Below, piece by piece: positions 4,706 through 9,925 of a stretch of DNA of 9,925 nucleotides (position 1 is its first letter; the number at the start of each line of letters is the position of its first letter). The stretch is from an uncultured Planctomycetaceae bacterium (GTDB taxonomy: Bacteria; Planctomycetota; Planctomycetia; Pirellulales; Pirellulaceae): contig CALBTA010000666.1 in NCBI GenBank assembly GCA_937967755.1, positions 1 to 9,925 on the forward strand, in the 5' to 3' direction. The notes under the pieces are model-generated. The model searched no databases. It was not told where the DNA came from and saw nothing but the letters and a program-made list of their open reading frames with translations. The position numbers and the translations under genes were made by a program.

Positions 4706-6226
4706 ATGAATCAGCGAACAGTACTCACTTATCTCGCGGCGGCGATTGTCGCCGTGGCGATGGGAAACCAAACGGCCAGCGCACAACAAGACAGCGGCAC
4801 TGCTGCCGAATACCCTTGGTCTGGCTATTGGTGGGCGCACGAAGATGGCGGCTTGACCGGCCCGCTGGCCAAGTACGACAAGGTATTTAAGACCCAAACC
4901 GCCGCCTGGGAAAGAGTCGAACACGTCAACCGGGCGAACGTGCAATCCTGGTTCGGGCATTGCCATGCGTGGAGCGCGGCGGCCGTCACCGAAAAGGAAC
5001 CTCGCAAGCCCCGAACGTTCCAAGGGGTCGAGTTTGGCGTGGGCGATCTGAAGGGTCTGCTCACCGCGGTTCACGCGCAGGACGAAGCCAACAGTTATGG
5101 GGATCGCTTCGGCGATCGCCGCGGCACGGAAGACAAATCCGATCTGTCTCCGGACGAAGTGTGGCGGCTCTTGCAGCTCTATGTGAAGCAACGCAACATT
5201 CCGCTCATCTTCGACCTAGAGGCTGGCGATGAAGTCTGGAACTACCCCGTCTATCAATACGAAGTCAACTACACCGAAGTTGGCAACGGAGTGATTAATG
5301 GCACGATGGATTTGGTCGTCGCCGATGACGATGTAGAGCCTGACTACCTCGGCACGCAGCCGGGCGTTTACAGTTACACGTTCACGTGCCGGATGCAGAA
5401 CGGTTCCATGGTAAGCGGCAGCGGGCGCTGGACAGGTGACAGCGTTGACGATCACCCCGACTTCGCCTGGTACCCTTACGTCGCCCGGGCGGAAAACCCT
5501 GGTATCGACGCTGTTAGGGTCTCACAGATTGTTGGCACGGGCGTAGGCGGAAGTGACAACCCGCCCGACGGCGACGATATGGACCACAACAGCGACGATC
5601 CCCCCGACGACGTCGACGTTCCGCCATCGGACGACGACACGCCGGGCCCCGCCGACCCGGTCGACTTTGCCGGGTTGCTCAGCCCGATTGAAATGGTGTC
5701 GCTGATCGCCAACAAGACCAGCCACTTCGGCTTGGACATTTTCGTCGACCGCAACGATGGAGGCAAATACCGCGCCGGGGAACCGGTTCGGGTGGCGGCT
5801 GAAAGCGACAAGGAAGGATATCTCTACCTTTTCGACATTGACCCGCAGGGCAAAATCCACCTTGTCTTCCCGCGGCCAGGTGAGCCGAATTTGATTCCGG
5901 CCAACAAACTGGTCGACATCCCTGCCCGCGATGCCGACCCGTGGTTCACCGCCCAGGGTGCCGGAGAGCATCACTTACGCGGCATCGTGACGACCTCTCC
6001 GCTTACCCTGACCGGGTTTCACACGCAGATCGCGCGGAAGGATAAAGAGAAGTTCCATCGCGGCGTGCAAAAAATGCGCGTCCCGCCGGCGACACAGGAG
6101 CGAATTTCAAAGGCCATCGACGGCTTTTACGGGGCCAAGAGTGTTGAGCGAAAGCCAACCCCCAAGGTCAAGGCGTTCGCCCAAGACGACTGCCTGTTTT
6201 TCGTAACGGGTAAGCGAAGCGAATAA
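4706..6226 (+). CDS. Exported elicitor-type transglutaminase (TGase_elicitor-like) fused to DUF4384
   Basis: The ATG at 4706 has CGGAG eight bases upstream and opens a signal peptide (cut after ASA, residue 26), giving a 506-residue exported protein. Residues about 36-275 resemble the transglutaminase-elicitor family known from Phytophthora GP42 and Vibrio. SWFGHCHAWSAAAV (81-94) holds the candidate nucleophile Cys86, GVEFGVGDLKGLL follows, and GDEVWNYPVYQYEVNY (174-189) matches the Pep-13 region VWNxPV of GP42. DDHPDFAWYPYVA (248-260) offers His250 as a possible catalytic partner. Such enzymes form protein isopeptide cross-links and GP42 needs Ca2+. Residues 284-320 are an Asp/Pro linker (15 Asp, 9 Pro, no Lys or Arg). 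Residues about 341-435 are a DUF4384 domain (YRAGEPVRVAAESDKEGYLY, then KIHLVFPRPGEPNLIPANK). A DUF4384 domain also occurs in the next gene, 140 bp downstream. Substrate and activity are inferred; the domain match is from memory of family motifs. Confidence 0.75.
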   Translation: MNQRTVLTYLAAAIVAVAMGNQTASAQQDSGTAAEYPWSGYWWAHEDGGLTGPLAKYDKVFKTQTAAWERVEHVNRANVQSWFGHCHAWSAAAVTEKEPRKPRTFQGVEFGVGDLKGLLTAVHAQDEANSYGDRFGDRRGTEDKSDLSPDEVWRLLQLYVKQRNIPLIFDLEAGDEVWNYPVYQYEVNYTEVGNGVINGTMDLVVADDDVEPDYLGTQPGVYSYTFTCRMQNGSMVSGSGRWTGDSVDDHPDFAWYPYVARAENPGIDAVRVSQIVGTGVGGSDNPPDGDDMDHNSDDPPDDVDVPPSDDDTPGPADPVDFAGLLSPIEMVSLIANKTSHFGLDIFVDRNDGGKYRAGEPVRVAAESDKEGYLYLFDIDPQGKIHLVFPRPGEPNLIPANKLVDIPARDADPWFTAQGAGEHHLRGIVTTSPLTLTGFHTQIARKDKEKFHRGVQKMRVPPATQERISKAIDGFYGAKSVERKPTPKVKAFAQDDCLFFVTGKRSE

Positions 6227-6273
6227 CGAAATTACCCTTTCCCTCCCCAGGAGGGTCGGGATCGGGGCAGAAA

Positions 6274-6290
6274 TACTTATACGATAAGTA
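6274..6290. promoter_or_regulatory. 17-bp perfect palindrome upstream of the caspase gene
   Basis: TACTTAT, spacer ACG, then ATAAGTA is a perfect inverted repeat with 7-bp arms, AT-rich in a GC-rich setting, 76 bases before the caspase start. It could be an operator for a dimeric regulator or a small hairpin. A CCCTCC/GGAGGG stem (6241-6255) lies just upstream. No matching -35 box was found, so a separate promoter for the caspase gene is not established. Confidence 0.35.
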
Positions 6291-6366
6291 AGGCGACAGA
6301 GTACCGCGGCCCAGCGAAAACTAGAAACCGAAAACCTGCGATCACATCCCCAAGGACCTACCAGCC

Positions 6367-7758
6367 ATGAAGACGACACTTCCCCAGCTTGCGTTGACGT
6401 TCCTCTTTGTTGTTGCGAGTGCTGCGTGCACCCTAGCCGATGGCCCCGCGAAGTGGATTCAGGTGGAAGGATTGGTGAACCCTGAAGCCTCGTTCATGAT
6501 TTCGGTTGACGTCGATAAGCCGAACCGCACTTACCAGGAAGGCGACTTGATGACGGTTCGCGTCAAGGCCGAGAAAGAGTGTTACGTTTACCTCGTCTAC
6601 TACAGCGGCGAGACCGCGACGGTATTGTTCCCGAACCAACACCAGAAGCAAAACAAGATTCCCGCCCAAACGGTTGTTTCCATTCCCGACGAAGATGCCC
6701 CGTTTCGTTTTCGCACCACCGGCCCGTTCGGCAAAGAAGTACTGCACGTGATCGCTTCGGAAAAAGAACTCTCGTCCATTCCCAAGCCAGAAGGCAACGT
6801 CGCGTTTAAGTCACTGGAGGCGAACAATTTGCGAGCGATGACCGTCGAGGTCAACCAAAAGGATAAGAAGAGCTGGTCGGAAGCCCGCATTGATGTCACG
6901 ACTTTCCCGAAGGACACCGCGCCCCCCAAGACTGGCCGACGCGTGGCGGTTTGCATTGGTATTAGTGACTATGTTCACGATCGGGTGACCGACTTGCAAG
7001 TTTCACATCTGGACGCCATGAAGATGGCCGACGCTTTCAAGGAAAAGTGCAATATGGATGAAGTCGTTCTGCTGACGAACGACCAGGCCACCAGGGCAAA
7101 CATTGAGCAGGCGATCTTTCACCAACTGGTCGATTCGACCCGGCCCGGCGATAGCGTGTTCATTTTCTTCAGCGGCCACGGCGGACGGACCAGCGACCAG
7201 AACGGCGATGAAGCCGACGGGTTTGATGAGTACCTTGTGCCGCATGACGGAATTTTGGGCAAGCCCGAAACGATGATTCTGGATGACACCTTCGCACGTT
7301 GGATGCAAGAACTAAGCGGGCGCGAAGTAGCCATCATCATGGACAACTGCTACAGCGGCGGGGCATCGAAAGCCATCGACGGCGCGGCAGTCGCCCCGAA
7401 AGCGATCGGAAAAGCCAACCACAAAGCCGTCGCCTATGACGGCATCGAGGTGGAATTGAAGCGGTCAAAAGATCTCGGTCAACAAAACACGGTCGTTGTG
7501 GCCGCCTGCATGGCGAACCAACTGGCTTGGGAAATGCCAGCCAGCCAAAAAGGAAGTGTGCTGACTCACTACTTGATCGAATCGCTCGACGACAAGTCGT
7601 CCGACACGAACCAGGATGGCAAGCTGACAATGCAGGAGTCGTACACGTTCGTGAAGCAAAAGGTTGAACAGTACGTTAAGGAAAAGTTCGACACCGAGCA
7701 GAACCCAGTCATTGTCGACAACGCCGGCGACGGAATTATCTTCCAGCAACGCCAGTAA
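6367..7758 (+). CDS. Exported DUF4384 and caspase (C14/metacaspase-like) protease with EF-hand loop
   Basis: This 463-residue protein is predicted to be an exported clan CD cysteine protease. ATG 6367 has AAGGA ten bases upstream. The signal peptide ends either at Cys21 (ASAAC, a weak lipobox) or after TLA (24). Residues about 44-135 are DUF4384 (YQEGDLMTVRVKAEKECYVY, TVLFPNQHQKQNKIP). Residues about 190-335 are the caspase p20 core: RRVAVCIGISDY, VFIFFSGHGG with catalytic His271, and VAIIMDNCYSGG with catalytic Cys328. DQNGDEADGFDEYLVPHD (277-294) resembles the acidic pocket loop of type I metacaspases, which favours Arg/Lys rather than Asp at P1. Residues 413-424, DTNQDGKLTMQE, are a textbook 12-residue EF-hand loop. 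Lys365-Arg366 is a possible self-cleavage site. Both catalytic residues are present, so activity is expected. It is the last gene of the exported cassette and converges on the acetyltransferase gene. Confidence 0.88.
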   Translation: MKTTLPQLALTFLFVVASAACTLADGPAKWIQVEGLVNPEASFMISVDVDKPNRTYQEGDLMTVRVKAEKECYVYLVYYSGETATVLFPNQHQKQNKIPAQTVVSIPDEDAPFRFRTTGPFGKEVLHVIASEKELSSIPKPEGNVAFKSLEANNLRAMTVEVNQKDKKSWSEARIDVTTFPKDTAPPKTGRRVAVCIGISDYVHDRVTDLQVSHLDAMKMADAFKEKCNMDEVVLLTNDQATRANIEQAIFHQLVDSTRPGDSVFIFFSGHGGRTSDQNGDEADGFDEYLVPHDGILGKPETMILDDTFARWMQELSGREVAIIMDNCYSGGASKAIDGAAVAPKAIGKANHKAVAYDGIEVELKRSKDLGQQNTVVVAACMANQLAWEMPASQKGSVLTHYLIESLDDKSSDTNQDGKLTMQESYTFVKQKVEQYVKEKFDTEQNPVIVDNAGDGIIFQQRQ

Positions 7759-7762
7759 GCTA

Positions 7763-7841
7763 GTAGGATGGGTTTGTAACCTGTCCTTTAGTTATCGCGA
7801 CAGCCGCGCGGGCGCATGGTCGGGTTGCAAACCCAACCTAC
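7763..7841. repeat. Imperfect inverted repeat (21-bp arms) between convergent genes, possible bidirectional terminator
   Basis: The left arm (7763-7783, starting GTAGGATGGGTTTGTAAC) matches the reverse complement of the right arm (7821-7841, ending CAAACCCAACCTAC) at 18 of 21 positions. Two of the three differences would still pair as G-U in RNA. The loop is 37 bases. It begins four bases after the caspase-gene stop codon ends and finishes six bases before the acetyltransferase stop on the opposite strand, a position typical of shared terminators. The arms belong to the same motif group as the copies at 600-620 and 1491-1524. No T-run is present, so termination is inferred from position and structure. 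Confidence 0.6.
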
Positions 7842-7846
7842 GGTGA

Positions 7847-8821
7847 TCAAATTTGATAATTCGCCTCGGGCCGAAGCTCTTCGGGTTGTTCGCTACGCAG
7901 CCGCAGCTTTGGTTTTTCGATCATCACGGTCGTGTGCGGTTCAACGCTTTTCGTCAACCAGACGCTCGAACCTATCACGCTGTGATGCCCCAGCGTCGTC
8001 TTGCCGCCCAGCACGGTGGCGCTGGCGTAGATCACAACGTGGTCTTCAACCGTGGGGTGGCGTTTCGCTCCACGGACAATCTTGCCCGAGTCATCGGTAT
8101 CGAACGACAGCGCCCCCAGCGTTACGCCTTGATAGATCTTCACGTGCTCGCCAATCTCGCACGTTTCGCCAATCACCACGCCCGTTCCGTGGTCAATGAA
8201 GAAGTGCCGCCCGATGGTTGCCCCGGGGTGAATGTCGATGCCGGTTTCTTTGTGCGACCATTCGGCCATCATCCGCGGGATGAATGGAACGCCGAGTTTC
8301 AACATCTCGTGCGCCAAACGGTGAACAGTGATCGCTTCCAAACCCGGGTAGCAGAAGATCACTTCGTCTAAGCTCTTGCAAGCGGGGTCGCCATCGTAAG
8401 CGGCTTGCACGTCGGTCGCCAGCAACTCTCGAATCTCGGGGATCTTTTCCCAGAACGCGATGGCCATCGCCTGCCCCTTGGCCTCGTAGTCAGTCGGGCT
8501 TTCGCAAGGATCGCCGGTTTGTTCTCCTTCACCGCGGTCTTCGTGCATCAACGCCCGGGCAATTTGCGTGGTCAGTTTATCATGCAGCGTGTCGATCAAG
8601 TCGCCGACGTGGTAAGTCACGTTGCCGATGTGCAACCGCTCGCGCCGGCGGTAGCCGGGAAAGATGATCTCTTTTAGGTCGGCAATCGCTCCAATCACCG
8701 CTTCATAATTCGGCAACGGGCAGTGGCCCAGGTGGTCGATCTTACCCACCGTTTGATAGCTTTCCACGATGCGATCGGTCAGTCGAGGAAGTTGTTCTTT
8801 AAGCCGAAAGTCGGATGCCAT
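7847..8821 (-). CDS. cysE: Serine O-acetyltransferase, EpsC type
   Basis: This cytoplasmic enzyme transfers acetyl from acetyl-CoA to L-serine, giving O-acetylserine for cysteine synthesis. The 324-residue form starting at ATG 8821 ([19 protein letters not shown]) is preferred. The frame is open to GTG 8905, but that extension ([16 protein letters not shown]...) looks unlike the family and contains a perfect palindrome. Residues about 1-165 are the helical N-terminal domain. From [15 protein letters not shown] (187-201) the left-handed beta-helix of hexapeptide repeats begins, including [15 protein letters not shown] (206-220, with the Asp-His pair 210-211), [12 protein letters not shown] and [13 protein letters not shown]. 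His190 and His211 are the expected catalytic/active-site histidines. The tail (residues about 300-324) is hydrophilic and ends in ANYQI; a C-terminal Ile is the residue that docks into cysteine synthase in the classical complex. No clear Shine-Dalgarno is seen. No cysteine synthase gene lies in the window. Confidence 0.9.
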   Translation of the reverse strand: MASDFRLKEQLPRLTDRIVESYQTVGKIDHLGHCPLPNYEAVIGAIADLKEIIFPGYRRRERLHIGNVTYHVGDLIDTLHDKLTTQIARALMHEDRGEGEQTGDPCESPTDYEAKGQAMAIAFWEKIPEIRELLATDVQAAYDGDPACKSLDEVIFCYPGLEAITVHRLAHEMLKLGVPFIPRMMAEWSHKETGIDIHPGATIGRHFFIDHGTGVVIGETCEIGEHVKIYQGVTLGALSFDTDDSGKIVRGAKRHPTVEDHVVIYASATVLGGKTTLGHHSVIGSSVWLTKSVEPHTTVMIEKPKLRLRSEQPEELRPEANYQI

Positions 8822-8880
8822 GGGTCTGGCTTTCTGGGTTCTGTAGATTTCGCTAGCACTGCTGTATCTCGAGGGGTAGT

Positions 8881-8897
8881 ACGGATCGCCGATCCGT
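8881..8897. promoter_or_regulatory. 17-bp perfect palindrome upstream of serine acetyltransferase gene
   Basis: ACGGATC, spacer GCC, GATCCGT is a perfect inverted repeat with 7-bp arms, 60 bases upstream of the preferred start codon on the minus strand. It could be an operator or a leader hairpin. It has the same 7-3-7 geometry as the palindrome at 6274-6290, though with a different sequence. Confidence 0.3.
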
Positions 8898-8988
8898 TCT
8901 GCCACCCCCTTTTGATTCCATCGGCCATCGCGACGTTACGCGCGCAGTGCAACAAGAGAAAACGAATACGAGATGCGGAGATTGCGCA

Positions 8989-9024
8989 CTAAAAGAGGAG
9001 CTGTCCGGCCAACGCCGGACAGCT
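8989..9024 (-). terminator. Hairpin with 11-bp perfect arms, likely terminator of the minus-strand gene ending at 9111
   Basis: AGCTGTCCGGC (8999-9009) and GCCGGACAGCT (9014-9024) are perfect inverted repeats around the four-base loop CAAC. Read on the minus strand the stem is followed by CCTCTTTTAG, a short T-rich stretch starting a few bases after the stem, and it lies 87 bases beyond the stop of the downstream-encoded gene. That fits a Rho-independent terminator with a weak U-tract. It may equally be a dispersed palindromic repeat. The gap 8822-9110 otherwise holds only the leader of the acetyltransferase gene and no open frame I would call. Confidence 0.5.
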
Positions 9025-9110
9025 ACAGGTGCAAAGTGTCAGAAATAAGCTTTGGGTCCCGCTCATGTATCTATGTTACTCATGCGAGCAATTGTAAACA
9101 ACCTGGTCTT

Positions 9111-9925
9111 TCAAAACTCAATGTCTGACTGTTCAGTCTGCTGAACTTGCTCCAATACCTTCTCAGTACTGGTCGGGTCGACATCGTTGCAGCCGGCGGC
9201 TAGTTGGTCGGCGAGTTTGTCGAGGTCGGTTCGCCATTGCTCTTCGGTCGTCTCAGGCGGGGTCACCTGGCGAAACTCACCCAGCAGCAGGATCAGCCGC
9301 AGTAAATGGCGAAAGATCATCCCCTCCTGTTTCTGCAGACCGCGGGTCGTGATCAGTTTGTTGAAGTCTCCGCCGAATTCCAAGAATTCGCCCGCAACCC
9401 AGACCGGCGTGACGCGCACATCGTGAACGCTGGGAAAGTCCGCATCGAATTGCAGCTTCAGCTTGTCCGCCAAGGTCAGCACCCAAACCCGCTCTTCATC
9501 AAACGTCCCCCGTGGGCCGTCGTCTTCTCTTTGCTCCCAGCCGAGTTGCTCGGCGGTGACTAGCCCGGCCCTCATCAGTGCCTCGTCCAACCGCCCGGTG
9601 GCCAGCGGCCCAGGCGGTAGTTCTTCCTGCTTGGGCACGCGCACAAACCGCGCGACCGAGCCGGGCATCTCCAGCACGCTTTCCATCGCCTGCAGCCGCT
9701 CCGCCCGGTCAGCAATGCCCAACTGGTTGATCAGATAGACACCGTACAACGGGTTGACACTGCGAAAGGACAACATCAACGGCAGGCGCTCAGAAGGCGT
9801 TGCCAGCCGGGCTCGGTAGGCGGGTTTCTCGTCGGCTGGCTCCTTGTCCTTCTTTTTATCAGTCTTGGAATTGTCCGTCTTAGCAGCCGGCTTCGGCGAA
9901 ACCGATTGGCTCAAAGTCAAACCAC
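9111..9925 (-). CDS. C-terminal part of a large protein, tentatively planctomycete DEAD/DEAH-box helicase-like (partial at window end)
   Basis: The frame is open to the window edge on the minus strand, and the TTG at 9920 is probably internal, so about 271 C-terminal residues are seen. A Lys/Asp-rich linker (SKTDKKKDKEPADEKPAYRA) leads into a conserved-looking helical region. Its landmarks are SERLPLMLSFRSVNPLYGVY, ADRAERLQAMESVLEMPGSVARFVRVP, ELPPGPLATGRLDEAL, DFPSVHDVRVTPVWVAGEFLEFGGDFNKLI and LQKQEGMIFRHLLRLILLLGEF. I associate this tail, from memory, with large DEAD/DEAH-box (Ski2-like) helicases of planctomycetes, but the helicase motifs themselves would lie outside the window. No signal peptide, membrane segment or catalytic motif is seen in this part. 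A hairpin at 8999-9024 probably ends its transcript. Coding status is firm; the function is uncertain. Confidence 0.65.
   Translation of the reverse strand, partial: GLTLSQSVSPKPAAKTDNSKTDKKKDKEPADEKPAYRARLATPSERLPLMLSFRSVNPLYGVYLINQLGIADRAERLQAMESVLEMPGSVARFVRVPKQEELPPGPLATGRLDEALMRAGLVTAEQLGWEQREDDGPRGTFDEERVWVLTLADKLKLQFDADFPSVHDVRVTPVWVAGEFLEFGGDFNKLITTRGLQKQEGMIFRHLLRLILLLGEFRQVTPPETTEEQWRTDLDKLADQLAAGCNDVDPTSTEKVLEQVQQTEQSDIEF

Noticed and set aside
6208..6237. GGGTAA/TTACCC inverted repeat at the end of the transglutaminase gene
   Set aside because: Only six base pairs with an 18-base loop, partly inside the coding sequence, and the following bases TTTCCC are not a proper T-run; too weak to call a terminator.
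7853..8371. Plus-strand open frame of 172 codons opposite the serine acetyltransferase gene
   Set aside because: The minus strand carries clear hexapeptide-repeat acetyltransferase motifs; the plus frame is a shadow.
8822..8905. In-frame N-terminal extension of the serine acetyltransferase to GTG 8905
   Set aside because: The extra 28 residues are unlike the family start, [12 protein letters not shown] at 8821 fits the expected N-terminus, and the purine-rich AAAAGGGG abuts the GTG too closely to be a normal ribosome binding site.

Overview
The window looks like a chromosomal segment from a planctomycete, probably of the Pirellulales type. This is inferred from the gene families present: exported DUF4384 and caspase-like proteins, a secreted malectin-domain protein, an EpsC-type serine acetyltransferase and a YacP/NYN protein with an acidic tail. 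No rRNA, tRNA, CRISPR array, transposase or phage gene was recognised. The organism assignment rests on recalled family distribution, not on a marker gene.

Left part (1-3178): the 3' end of a plus-strand dxs gene (isoprenoid precursor synthesis) runs into the window and converges, with a 19-bp gap, on a minus-strand series. In transcription order that series is an NAD(P)H/FMN-type oxidoreductase (2432-3178), a NYN-domain RNase-like protein with a long acidic tail (1588-2346) and a secreted FnIII-like plus malectin protein (622-1464).

Middle (3179-7758): a 550-bp non-coding divergent region holds a good sigma70-type promoter facing right, a terminator-shaped hairpin with a T-run facing left, and another strong hairpin. 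To the right lie three plus-strand genes for exported proteins: an unrecognised exported protein (3729-4592), a protein joining an oomycete-elicitor-type transglutaminase domain to DUF4384 through an Asp/Pro-rich linker (4706-6226), and a DUF4384-caspase/metacaspase protein with a perfect EF-hand loop (6367-7758). This three-gene cassette is the most interesting part of the window. Two different cysteine enzymes, one predicted to cross-link proteins and one to cut them, share the same accessory domain and signal-peptide export. Several acidic, possibly Ca2+-binding features suggest a calcium-dependent extracytoplasmic system, but that is inference.

Right part (7759-9925): an imperfect inverted repeat sits between the caspase gene and the convergent serine O-acetyltransferase gene (cysteine synthesis). 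Beyond a 289-bp gap with a perfect 11-bp-arm hairpin is the C-terminal part of a minus-strand gene that leaves the window, tentatively a planctomycete DEAD/DEAH-box helicase-like protein.

A short repeat motif (GTAGGTTGGG-like, often followed by TTTGCAA) recurs in several intergenic gaps, including both convergent junctions.
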